Source: Bacteroidales bacterium UBA2712 (GTDB lineage: Bacteria > Bacteroidota > Bacteroidia > Bacteroidales > Paludibacteraceae). From it: DNA of 64,000 nucleotides. Below are positions 1-7,983 of the stretch, one piece after another (positions within the stretch are counted from its first letter, which is position 1; every line of letters starts with the position of its first letter). The stretch lies in contig DEKW01000005.1 in assembly GCA_002354055.1 (NCBI GenBank), positions 62,001-126,000 on the forward strand. Reading direction: 5' to 3'. Under the pieces are notes generated by a model, which was not told the DNA's origin, searched no databases, and saw only the letters and a list, made by a program, of their open reading frames with translations. The translations under genes and the position numbers were made by a program.

Positions 1-312
1 GAACTCATGCATATATGCTCGCAGTCGAACGTCGGTTGCTGCATCTACGAAGACAAGCTGCCCATCGATTATCAAGCTGCTGCTTTAGCCGAAGAGATGA
101 ACCTCAATATCGTCACCTGCGCCCTCAACGGCGGCGAAGACTACGAACTCCTCTTCACTTGTTCGCTCGACGACTACGAGAAACTCATCCCCGTGGACGA
201 CCTCTATATCATCGGTCACATCACCAAACCCGAATACGGCTGCAATCTCATCGGCCGCAACGGCGAAGAACTAACCCTCAAAGCACAAGGATGGAACGCT
301 TTTCAATTATAA
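1..312 (+). CDS. thiL: Thiamine-monophosphate kinase ThiL, C-terminal part (gene starts before the window)
   Basis: This is the last ~103 residues of an AIR-synthase-fold kinase that converts thiamine monophosphate to thiamine diphosphate with ATP. The segments CSQSNVGCCIYEDKLPI and the glycine-rich NGGEDYELLFT match the C-terminal half of ThiL; the latter is the strongest family signature. The 5' end is cut by the window edge. The stop overlaps the start of the following glycosyltransferase by 22 bp. It is probably metabolically unrelated to the glycan genes behind it. Confidence 0.9.
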   Translation, partial: ELMHICSQSNVGCCIYEDKLPIDYQAAALAEEMNLNIVTCALNGGEDYELLFTCSLDDYEKLIPVDDLYIIGHITKPEYGCNLIGRNGEELTLKAQGWNAFQL

Positions 313-1289
313 TCCCCGTATATAACCGCCCGGACGAAGTGGCGGAACTCCTCGATTCGCTGACCCGTCAGACGGACAAAGGCTTCGAAGTCCTCGTGAT
401 TGAGGATGGCTCGTCTGTCCCCTGCGAGGAGGTGTGCAAACAATATGCCTCGCAGTTCGACCTGCATTATTACTTTAAGCCCAACTCCGGACGCTCGGAA
501 ACACGCAATTATGGTATCGCGCGGGCCACGGGCGATTGGTTCGTTATCTATGACTCCGACGTCATCGTACCGCCTCATTATATTGCTACTGTACGGGCCG
601 AGCTGGCGAAGAATCCCGTGGATTGTTACGGAGGACCCGATGCCGCCGACGACTCGTTCTCCGATGTCCAGAAGGCAATCAACTACTCCATGACATCCAT
701 CATGACCACCGGAGGAATACGCGGAGCGACGAAAAATAAGGAGAAGTTCTCCCCGCGTTCCTTCAATATGGGTATCTCGCGGCGATGCTTTGAAACGGTG
801 GGAGGATACAAAAATATGATCGGCGAAGATATCGATCTCTCCATCCGTATCAAGCAAGCCGGCTTCAAGACGACGCTTATTCCCGAGGCTTATGTCTATC
901 ATAAACGCCGCGTGGATTTGACGAAATTCTTCCGCCAGGTGAATACGTTTGGAAAAGGACGCGTCTTGTTGGCGGAGTTGCACCCCGGTTCGCTCAAACC
1001 GGTTCATCTCCTGCCGGCGGTCTTTGTGGTCGGTAACTGTACGCTCATCCTGGCGGCGATCGTCTTGGCTTTCTTCAACTGGAGATGGGCACTCGTGGCA
1101 CTACTTCCGCTCGCCCTGTACATACTTGGAATCTTCTGCGAGTCCCTCTATAAAAACCGATCGCTCAAGATCGCCCTCCTCTCGATCGCTACGGCGTATA
1201 TCCAGACTTTCGGCTACGGCTTGGGATTCCTCGGGGAGTGCATCAGTCATAAAGCGCGAAAGGCAAAACAAGAAGAATTATATAAATAA
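291..1289 (+). CDS. Membrane-anchored family 2 glycosyltransferase
   Basis: This is a GT-A fold glycosyltransferase of 332 residues. The start was placed at ATG 291 because the domain begins there (FSIIIPVYNRPDEV); the longer frame upstream only reads through thiL out of frame. The nucleotide-sugar and metal site is suggested by EDGSS and YDSDV, and the acceptor loop by GEDIDLSIRI. Two or three hydrophobic segments near residues 240-300 should anchor it in the inner membrane. It overlaps thiL and is followed 9 bp later by a UDP-sugar decarboxylase, so it probably builds a cell-surface glycan. The donor sugar cannot be predicted. Confidence 0.88.
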   Translation: MERFSIIIPVYNRPDEVAELLDSLTRQTDKGFEVLVIEDGSSVPCEEVCKQYASQFDLHYYFKPNSGRSETRNYGIARATGDWFVIYDSDVIVPPHYIATVRAELAKNPVDCYGGPDAADDSFSDVQKAINYSMTSIMTTGGIRGATKNKEKFSPRSFNMGISRRCFETVGGYKNMIGEDIDLSIRIKQAGFKTTLIPEAYVYHKRRVDLTKFFRQVNTFGKGRVLLAELHPGSLKPVHLLPAVFVVGNCTLILAAIVLAFFNWRWALVALLPLALYILGIFCESLYKNRSLKIALLSIATAYIQTFGYGLGFLGECISHKARKAKQEELYK

Positions 1290-1298
1290 CACGATACA

Positions 1299-2243
1299 AT
1301 GAAAAAAATCTTAGTTACAGGAGGGGCCGGTTTCCTTGGCTCGCATCTTTGCGAAGCGCTACTCAAGCAGGGGAACGAGGTCATCTGCATGGACAATTAT
1401 TTCACGGGCAGCAAGTCCAATATCGTACACCTGCTCGACAACCCCTATTTTGAACTTTACCGTCACGATGTCACGATGCCGGCGCACGTAGAGGTGGACG
1501 AGATTTATAATCTCGCTTGCCCTGCTTCCCCCATCCATTACCAATATGACCCCATCAAGACCATCCAGACATCTATCATGGGAGCGATCAACATGTTGGG
1601 AGTGGCAAAACGTACCGGCGCTAAAATCCTGCAGGCTTCTACTAGCGAGGTGTACGGAGACCCGCATATCCATCCGCAACCGGAGGAGTATTGGGGAAAC
1701 GTGAACCCGATTGGTATCCGTTCTTGTTACGACGAGGGCAAACGTTGCGCCGAGACACTTTTCTTCGACTACTACCGCCAGAACAAGGTGCGCATTAAGG
1801 TCATCCGTATCTTCAATACCTACGGCCCGAATATGCACCCGAATGACGGACGTGTAGTCTCTAATTTTATCGTTCAGGCGCTTAAGGGAAAAGACATCAC
1901 CATCTACGGTGACGGCTCCCAGACTCGCTCGTTCTGTTATTGCGATGACCTGATTCGTGGTATGATTGCCATGATGGCGACGCCCGATGAGATAACAGGA
2001 CCGATTAACCTCGGTAACCCGCATGAGTTCACCATCAAACAACTCGCCGAGCTGGTCATCGAACTCACAGGGGCCAAGTCCAAGATTATCTATGAACCCC
2101 TGCCTTCCGATGACCCGACTCAACGCCAACCGGTGATTGACAAGGCCAAGGAGATCCTGCATTGGGAACCGACAGTTGAACTCCGCGAGGGACTCGTGAA
2201 AACCATTGAGTATTTTGACCATAAACTGGCAAATGACAAATAA
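1299..2243 (+). CDS. UDP-glucuronate decarboxylase (UDP-xylose synthase)-like NAD-dependent sugar epimerase/dehydratase
   Basis: This extended short-chain dehydrogenase (314 aa) probably converts UDP-glucuronate to UDP-xylose. Visible features are the NAD-binding GGAGFLGS (residues 8-15), the STSEVYGDP segment and the catalytic pair Y144/K148 in SCYDEGKR. The sequences RIFNTYGPNMHPNDGRVVSNF and GDGSQTRSFCYCDD are typical of the UXS branch. The length fits a single-domain UXS. It sits between a glycosyltransferase and a KdsC-like phosphatase, consistent with supplying a pentose donor for a surface glycan. Related RmlB/GalE-type activities are less likely but not excluded. Confidence 0.88.
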   Translation: MKKILVTGGAGFLGSHLCEALLKQGNEVICMDNYFTGSKSNIVHLLDNPYFELYRHDVTMPAHVEVDEIYNLACPASPIHYQYDPIKTIQTSIMGAINMLGVAKRTGAKILQASTSEVYGDPHIHPQPEEYWGNVNPIGIRSCYDEGKRCAETLFFDYYRQNKVRIKVIRIFNTYGPNMHPNDGRVVSNFIVQALKGKDITIYGDGSQTRSFCYCDDLIRGMIAMMATPDEITGPINLGNPHEFTIKQLAELVIELTGAKSKIIYEPLPSDDPTQRQPVIDKAKEILHWEPTVELREGLVKTIEYFDHKLANDK

Positions 2244-2868
2244 TCAATCTCCAATTACTAATTCCCAGACGTCTGTCAAATTGTTTTTGACCGACGTCGA
2301 TGGCTGCCTCACGGATGGCGGTATGTATTACTCCGCCGAAGGCGAAGTACTCAAGCGTTTCTGTGTCTATGACGGCATGGGCATGGTCTGCCTGCAGCAG
2401 GCGGGTATCCCTTGCGGCATCCTCACTTCCGAGAACTCGCTCGTCGTCAAGGCACGCGCAGAGAAACTCAAACTCCGCTTCCTCTACCTCGGCGTCGGCT
2501 CCAAGGTGGGCAAGTCCGTCACCCGCTATGATTTTTCTTCGGGTATGTCCGTTTCGCCCGAATTGAATTCGGGTATCGGCTCTGCCGAGCTTCCCCCGAT
2601 GACCAAACTCGCTGCCGCTTCGGAGATATGCGCACAACTGGGCATCACCCTCGATGAGGTATGCTACGTCGGAGACGATATCAACGATATCGACCTCCTC
2701 CGCGCCGTCGGCTACCCCTGTTGCCCGCCCAATGCCCGCCCGGAAGTCAAAGCCCTCACACGCGCTTTCGGAGCAAAGAACGACATACAAATCCTTGCCA
2801 CACCCGGAGGACAAGGAGCCATCCGAGAAATCACAGACCAAATATTAAAAAAAGCAACCCAAAAATAG
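2233..2868 (+). CDS. KdsC-like HAD phosphatase (3-deoxy-D-manno-octulosonate 8-phosphate phosphatase family) with an in-frame insertion
   Basis: This HAD-superfamily phosphatase (211 aa from ATG 2233) has the nucleophile motif DVDGCLTDGG and the metal-binding GDDINDIDLL. KDO-8-phosphate phosphatases are normally about 170-190 aa. The excess lies at the N-terminus, which reads through a low-complexity repeat, and in a ~35-residue insertion between LYLGVGSK and TKLAAASEICAQLGI. The insertion DNA carries a perfect 8 bp inverted repeat at 2557-2573. A GTG/ATG alternative at 2206 would extend it further into the upstream gene. It overlaps the upstream epimerase by 11 bp. KdsA and KdsB are not in the window, so the substrate is inferred from family only. 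Confidence 0.8.
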   Translation: MTNNQSPITNSQTSVKLFLTDVDGCLTDGGMYYSAEGEVLKRFCVYDGMGMVCLQQAGIPCGILTSENSLVVKARAEKLKLRFLYLGVGSKVGKSVTRYDFSSGMSVSPELNSGIGSAELPPMTKLAAASEICAQLGITLDEVCYVGDDINDIDLLRAVGYPCCPPNARPEVKALTRAFGAKNDIQILATPGGQGAIREITDQILKKATQK

Positions 2869-2871
2869 AAA

Positions 2872-2952
2872 AAAAATAGGACAAAAATAGGACAAAAATT
2901 GGACTCCCAATGGATGCTCAATGGGTGCTCAATGGGTGCTCAATGGATGCTC
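2872..2952 (+). repeat. Two adjacent 11-bp tandem repeat tracts
   Basis: Three copies of aaaaataggac (the last with one change, 2872-2904) are followed after four bases by four copies of aatggrtgctc (2909-2952). Both tracts have the same 11 bp period, close to one helical turn. They fill the gap between the KdsC-like and IspD-like genes. Confidence 0.9.
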
Positions 2953-2997
2953 ACTATGACGACACCGTAACGAAAATATAAGGAAAACATAAGAAAA

Positions 2998-3681
2998 ATG
3001 CGAAATATAGCGGTCATATTAGCCGGAGGAATCGGCAGTAGAGTGGGGGGAGAAACCCCGAAACAACTCTTGCCCCTCGCCGACGGGCGCTCCATCTTGG
3101 AGCACTCCATCGATGCCTTTGAGGACTCGCCGTCCATCGACGAGATAGCTGTTGTCATGCACCCTGACCATATTTCTTCCTTGCAAAAATTATGCCGTTC
3201 TAACTCTTGGCAGAAACTGACAAAAATCATCCCCGGAGGTGCCGAACGGTGGGAATCTTCCTATAACGCCATCAAAGTCTGTACGGAATCCGCCAATCTT
3301 GACGAACCCCTCTCTCTTCTCCTCCACGACGCTGCGCGGCCGTTTGTCTCCCAACGCATCATCGCAGATGTTTGCCAAGCCCTCGAGACCCACGAAGCCG
3401 TCACCGTCGCTGTTCCTGTGACCGACACGATTTATGAGGTCCGGAACAACGAAGTCCAAGAGGTCAAAAATAGGCGCGATTTTATGCGCGCTCAGACGCC
3501 CCAGGCCTTCCATTTGCACCTCATTGCTGAGGCTTTTGAGGATGCGATTAAAAAAGGCTACATTACCTCCGTCACAGACGATGTCGCGGTCCTGAAAGCC
3601 TTCAACCCCTCCATCCCTGTCTTCATCGTCCCCGGCGAAGAATCCAATAAGAAAATTACATACCCCGAAGATATTAAATAA
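2998..3681 (+). CDS. IspD/TarI-family cytidylyltransferase
   Basis: This nucleotidyltransferase (227 aa) transfers CMP from CTP to a phosphorylated acceptor. The family signature is visible as the glycine-rich LAGGIGSRVGGETPKQ at the N-terminus, GGAERWESSYNAI in the middle, HDAARPFV, and AQTPQAFH plus TDDVAVL near the end. IspD makes CDP-methylerythritol for isoprenoids, while close relatives (TarI, Bcs1) make CDP-ribitol for glycans. The position between KdsC-like and KpsF-like genes in a glycan locus that also holds LicD favours a glycan role, but it could be the organism's only IspD. A short AAGGA lies upstream of ATG 2998. Confidence 0.82.
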   Translation: MRNIAVILAGGIGSRVGGETPKQLLPLADGRSILEHSIDAFEDSPSIDEIAVVMHPDHISSLQKLCRSNSWQKLTKIIPGGAERWESSYNAIKVCTESANLDEPLSLLLHDAARPFVSQRIIADVCQALETHEAVTVAVPVTDTIYEVRNNEVQEVKNRRDFMRAQTPQAFHLHLIAEAFEDAIKKGYITSVTDDVAVLKAFNPSIPVFIVPGEESNKKITYPEDIK

Positions 3682-3688
3682 CAACATA

Positions 3689-4708
3689 ATGCAATCGCAA
3701 GAAATCATTAACCGAGCTGTTGAATGCCTGCAATGCGAAGCGGCAGCTATTCAGGCGCTCATCCCGCGTTTGGACGAGAACTTCCTACGTGCGGTACAAC
3801 TCATCCGGGAATGCAAAGGAAAGATTGTAGTCACGGGTGTCGGCAAATCCGGACATATCGGCTCCAAGATTGCCGCTACCCTGGCTTCTACCGGCACACC
3901 GGCTTTCTTCCTCAACCCCCTCGATGCGTACCATGGCGATTTAGGTATGCTCGGACCCGACGATCTCGTTCTGGCTATCTCCTATTCCGGCGCAACAGAG
4001 GAACTCCTGCGTTTCTTACCGCTCATCCAAGCCAAGCGGATCACCATCATCGGTATGTCCTCTAATCCCTCTTCGCTACTCGCCAAGTACTCCGATGTGC
4101 ATCTGAATATAGCCGTGGAGCGCGAAGCGGACCCGCTCAACCTCGTTCCGACATCCTCTACTACCGTCACGCTCGCCCTCGGAGACGCACTCGCGTGCGC
4201 ACTTATTGAGGCGGCACATTTCCAGCCTTCCGACTTCGCGATGCTCCATCCCGGAGGCGATCTCGGACGCAAACTCCTGGCGAAAGTGGAAGACGTCATG
4301 GTCAAGGAGAACTTGCCTTTCCTCACGCCGCAAATGCCGATGAGCGAAGCGATTGAGATTGTTACCAACGGCAAACTTGGCGTGGGTATTGTGGTAGACG
4401 AGAACCACCGGCTTCTCGGTATCATTACCGATGGAGACATCCGTCGTGCGATGCAACGCCTCGGACAATCGTTCTTCGCTGCGCCTGTGTCGGACATTAT
4501 GTCCCGCAACCCCAAAACCATCCACAAGGACGCCAAAATAGTAGAGGCCGGCGAGAAGATGAACCATCACTCCATCCACACCTTGATAGTAGTGGACGAA
4601 AATCCTTCCTCCCTCACTACGGCGGAGGGCCAGGGTGGGGCTTTTACCCGCGTAGTCGGAGTAGTCGACTCCTTCTCCTGCCTCCCCGGCACTCGTTTTT
4701 ATCACTAA
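3689..4708 (+). CDS. KpsF/GutQ-family arabinose-5-phosphate isomerase (SIS plus two CBS domains)
   Basis: This protein (339 aa) is predicted to interconvert ribulose-5-phosphate and arabinose-5-phosphate, the first committed step to KDO. The SIS domain covers about residues 30-175 (VTGVGKSGHIGSKIAATLAS, YSGATEELL, LVPTSSTTVTLALGDALA). Two CBS domains follow from about residue 205 (LGIITDGDIRR). The second CBS domain is interrupted by a ~16-residue stretch encoded by a palindromic DNA element at about 4601-4650, after which VVGVVDSFSCL resumes the family ending. It lies 7 bp after the IspD-like gene. Confidence 0.87.
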   Translation: MQSQEIINRAVECLQCEAAAIQALIPRLDENFLRAVQLIRECKGKIVVTGVGKSGHIGSKIAATLASTGTPAFFLNPLDAYHGDLGMLGPDDLVLAISYSGATEELLRFLPLIQAKRITIIGMSSNPSSLLAKYSDVHLNIAVEREADPLNLVPTSSTTVTLALGDALACALIEAAHFQPSDFAMLHPGGDLGRKLLAKVEDVMVKENLPFLTPQMPMSEAIEIVTNGKLGVGIVVDENHRLLGIITDGDIRRAMQRLGQSFFAAPVSDIMSRNPKTIHKDAKIVEAGEKMNHHSIHTLIVVDENPSSLTTAEGQGGAFTRVVGVVDSFSCLPGTRFYH

Positions 4709-4725
4709 AATAAATTATACTCACT

Positions 4726-6183
4726 ATGATAGACAAACAATTTTGTATGAGTTCCTATCTTGCTTTTCGTTACATCGAGCGCGAAGGCATGAATTTCTAC
4801 GAGGGTTTGAAAACTTTCAATATCCCTCAGCCCGAAGAGTCGCAACTCACTTATGTTCACACGGTTGAAGATATTGATCGTGAGATTCAGAAAGTATTCG
4901 ATTCGCTCAAAGGCGAGAAATTAGGTATCTGTCTTTCTGGTGGCATGGACTCCGCTATTTTGGCATCATACATGCGAGGCCAGGAGGCATATACGTTCCG
5001 TTTCTTAGGCGGAGAGTTCATGAAAGAAGAACTCGCTCGTGCGGAGTATTATGCGAATTACTATGGTCTTCATTTACATTATGTAGATATAGACTGGAGT
5101 ACTGTAGAAAAGTATCTGCCTATTATGATGCGTCATCGTAATGCGCCGGTTCATTCTATCGAACCGCAACTCTATCAGGCTGCATTACAAGCAAAAGCTG
5201 ACGGAGTGACGCATTTGATAGTGGGTGAGAGTAGTGATTTGATTTTCGGAGGCATGGATAAACTCCTTGCGAAAGATTGGACCATGGAGGAGTTCGAGAA
5301 ACGCTATACGTTCCTTGATCCTGCTTTAGTTCTCAAAGAGCCGGTAAGTATGCACTATCTCTTTGAAAAATATCAGAAAAAGGATAAGTTTGACTTCTTG
5401 GATTTCATGGATAATGTGTTCAGCATTGAGTCTTCTTCCTCCTATTATAGCGCTTTTGGAGCAGCGGGAATTCCTTATACCGACCCGTATTCCAAACTCC
5501 GCATGGCAGATCCGTTGGATCTACACCGTGTACGAAATGGCGAACCCAAATACCTCATACGTGCTTTAATGCATCAGAAATACCCGGAGATTCCGGTTCC
5601 TAACAAGACTCCCATGCCGCGTCCGGTGGATGAATATTTTAAGGATTGGCAAGGGCCGACTCGTCCCGAGTTCCGCAGAGATATTGACATGTCTGCACTC
5701 ACAGGAAACCAGAAATGGCAACTCTATTGCTTGGAGCAGTTCCTCAATATGTATGAGCCTTTGAAAATTGGTTATACTACGGGTGTGTATGACTTGTTCC
5801 ATATTGGGCACCTCAATCTGCTTCGCAAAGCAAAAGCGCAATGCGACTACCTCATTGTGGGCGTCTCTACCGATGACTTGGTGGAATATAAGGGAAAACG
5901 TTCTGTCATTCCTTTTGAAGAGCGAAAAGAGATTGTTGGAGCCATCAAATACGTGGACGAAGTAGTCACCCAAGAGAATATGGACAAACTGGGCGCATGG
6001 AAGAAATACCATTTTGATGTCATGTTTGTTGGCGACGATTGGAAAGGAACCGACAAGTGGAATAAGATCGAATCCGACCTCGCTCAAGTTGGCGCTAAAG
6101 TGGTCTATTTCCCTTATACAAAAGGAACCAGCAGCACGTTAATTAATGAAACATTGATTCGTTTGAGAAAAGGAAATAAATAA
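4726..6183 (+). CDS. Fusion of an asparagine-synthetase-type PP-loop domain with a TagD-type cytidylyltransferase
   Basis: This 485-residue protein joins two adenylate/nucleotidyl-transfer domains. Residues ~45-340 resemble the synthetase half of asparagine synthetase: the PP-loop SGGMDSAI starts at residue 71 and GESSDLIFGGMDK corresponds to the second ATP-site motif. There is no N-terminal glutaminase domain and no N-terminal Cys. Residues ~347-485 form a complete HxGH cytidylyltransferase (TTGVYDLFHIGHLNLL, closing GTSSTLI) of the glycerol-3-phosphate or ethanolamine-phosphate type. Its stop overlaps the LicD start by one base (TAATG). A likely reading is synthesis of a CDP-linked, possibly amidated or adenylation-modified, substituent that LicD transfers; the substrate is unknown. 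Confidence 0.85.
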   Translation: MIDKQFCMSSYLAFRYIEREGMNFYEGLKTFNIPQPEESQLTYVHTVEDIDREIQKVFDSLKGEKLGICLSGGMDSAILASYMRGQEAYTFRFLGGEFMKEELARAEYYANYYGLHLHYVDIDWSTVEKYLPIMMRHRNAPVHSIEPQLYQAALQAKADGVTHLIVGESSDLIFGGMDKLLAKDWTMEEFEKRYTFLDPALVLKEPVSMHYLFEKYQKKDKFDFLDFMDNVFSIESSSSYYSAFGAAGIPYTDPYSKLRMADPLDLHRVRNGEPKYLIRALMHQKYPEIPVPNKTPMPRPVDEYFKDWQGPTRPEFRRDIDMSALTGNQKWQLYCLEQFLNMYEPLKIGYTTGVYDLFHIGHLNLLRKAKAQCDYLIVGVSTDDLVEYKGKRSVIPFEERKEIVGAIKYVDEVVTQENMDKLGAWKKYHFDVMFVGDDWKGTDKWNKIESDLAQVGAKVVYFPYTKGTSSTLINETLIRLRKGNK

Positions 6184-6962
6184 TGGAAGATTTACGAGAA
6201 TATAATCCCGAAGGCTCCACCCTCCGCAAAGCCCAAATGCGCATGTTGGATATCCTGAAGGTCGTAGATGCCATATGCCAGAAGCATGGCATAGAGTATT
6301 TCTTGGACGGTGGCAGTTTGATCGGAGCTATTCGTCATGGTGGATTTATTCCGTGGGATGACGATCTGGACATAGCAGTTATGAGGGATGATTTCTTCCG
6401 ATTACGCGCAATTTTACAAGAGGAGTTACCGGATAATCTTGTATATCAGGATTATACCACAGACTATAACTACCCATTACTGATAGGAAAGGTGAGGGAC
6501 AAAAACTCCTTTTTTGAAGAAGATTTTACATATAAGTTAAAGGAACAAGGCATCTATATAGATATCATCCCAATGGAGAAAGTGCCTTCAATGCGTTGGA
6601 AAGAAAAATTGGATTATTGGTATGGGCATTGCTTTCGCGCGATCCACAATTATACGGATAAGAAAGACAAGATAGTTTCTTCTGTAGTGATGCCGTTTGC
6701 GTGCTGTCTTGTATGGCTTACGCGCCTGTTCAATAAATGTGTGCGTAGTAAGCAGATTGCTCATATATATGGTTGGAAGGCATACAATAGTTTTTCTTCA
6801 GAAACTGTATTCCCGGCAAAACGTATGAGATTTGAGGATATGGATGTCTTTGTGCCAAATGATCCGGATGCAGTACTTAAAGCCCTTTTTGGCGATTATA
6901 TGCAAATTCCGCCTAAAGAGAAACGGGCTATTCATACAGGACATATTGAGTTTTACGACTAA
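6183..6962 (+). CDS. LicD-family phosphotransferase
   Basis: LicD proteins move a phospho-substituent such as phosphocholine from a CDP carrier to a cell-surface sugar. The 259-residue product has the defining segment FLDGGSLIGAIRHGGFIPWDDDLDIAV at about residues 40-66, split here as GGSLIGAIRH and PWDDDLDI, whose aspartates bind metal. It starts on the last base of the upstream fusion gene and ends on the first base of the next glycosyltransferase, so the three are translationally coupled. The donor is therefore probably the product of the adjacent cytidylyltransferase. The region is visibly AT-richer than the preceding genes, hinting at separate acquisition. Confidence 0.9.
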   Translation: MEDLREYNPEGSTLRKAQMRMLDILKVVDAICQKHGIEYFLDGGSLIGAIRHGGFIPWDDDLDIAVMRDDFFRLRAILQEELPDNLVYQDYTTDYNYPLLIGKVRDKNSFFEEDFTYKLKEQGIYIDIIPMEKVPSMRWKEKLDYWYGHCFRAIHNYTDKKDKIVSSVVMPFACCLVWLTRLFNKCVRSKQIAHIYGWKAYNSFSSETVFPAKRMRFEDMDVFVPNDPDAVLKALFGDYMQIPPKEKRAIHTGHIEFYD

Positions 6963-7927
6963 TGCCACAAGTAAGTATTATAGTGCCTATTTACGGCGTG
7001 GAACGGTATATCGAGCGCTGCGCGGTGAGTCTCTTTGAGCAGACATATAAGGATATAGAGTATATCTTTGTCAATGATGCTACGCCGGATAAATCTATTG
7101 AGATACTGGAAGGAGTAATCGCTCGGTATCCGCAACGTCAAAACAGTATAAAGATTATTCATCATCCGCATAATAAAGGGCTATCTGCTGCCCGTAATAC
7201 AGGTATAGATGCTTCAATAGGAAACTATATTTTGCATGTTGATTCGGATGATTATTTAGCATCGTATGCGATAGAGCACCTATTGTTCAAAACTGTTGAA
7301 ACGCAAGCGGATATTCTTTTATTCGATACAAATGTTATAACTCATAATGTGGTCAAAATAGAAAGGGTATTATATCATAATAAAGAGAAATATCTTCGCT
7401 GTTTAATTCAGCACACAGCCAAATGCGCACATTGGAATAAGTTCTATAATGCAGATTTTGTCCGCCAAACAGGAATACGAAGCGATGAACGGATACGTCT
7501 GGCAGAAGATTATGCCGTAACACCGCGCCTTGTGCACCAAGCAAAAAAGATAGCGGTTCTACATGAGCCACTCTATTTCTACGAGACAACTAATCAGGCT
7601 TCGTATGTCCATAATCTCACTCGTGCTTCTATTGAGAGCCAATATCTTGCAGACAAAATACTAATCGAATATTTTACCTCTGTTCAGGATGCAGATAAAT
7701 ATGCTGATGTTGTTTCCGTATTGCCTCAACGCAGCATGGTCTCCTTGATAAAAAATACCGACAGATCATCGTGGCCTGATATTTTAGATGTGTATCGTGG
7801 TTGTTTGTCTTATACAGTAAACAAAGGGATGACACCGGTGAATAGAATTATCTTTAGTTTAGCCCGTAGCCGTAGATTTTATATACTCCAAGGCTTTATG
7901 CGATTTTATCATATAATAATCGGGTAA
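6962..7927 (+). CDS. Family 2 glycosyltransferase
   Basis: This GT-A glycosyltransferase (321 aa) begins directly with VSIIVPIYGVERYIERCA and has the DSDDYLA metal motif near residue 93 and the ARNTG segment typical of EpsH/WaaV-like GT2 enzymes. No membrane segment is obvious, so it probably acts on the cytoplasmic face. The start overlaps the LicD stop by one base. Base composition is AT-rich like the LicD gene. The sugar donor and acceptor are unknown. Confidence 0.87.
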   Translation: MPQVSIIVPIYGVERYIERCAVSLFEQTYKDIEYIFVNDATPDKSIEILEGVIARYPQRQNSIKIIHHPHNKGLSAARNTGIDASIGNYILHVDSDDYLASYAIEHLLFKTVETQADILLFDTNVITHNVVKIERVLYHNKEKYLRCLIQHTAKCAHWNKFYNADFVRQTGIRSDERIRLAEDYAVTPRLVHQAKKIAVLHEPLYFYETTNQASYVHNLTRASIESQYLADKILIEYFTSVQDADKYADVVSVLPQRSMVSLIKNTDRSSWPDILDVYRGCLSYTVNKGMTPVNRIIFSLARSRRFYILQGFMRFYHIIIG

Positions 7928-7983
7928 AGTATGGTGAATATTATAAAACTCTAAATCAAAATAAAGCAATTTAAGAAAGTCCT

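Noticed and set aside
15..290. Extended N-terminus for the first glycosyltransferase
   Set aside because: It only reads thiL out of frame; the GT-A domain starts right after ATG 291.
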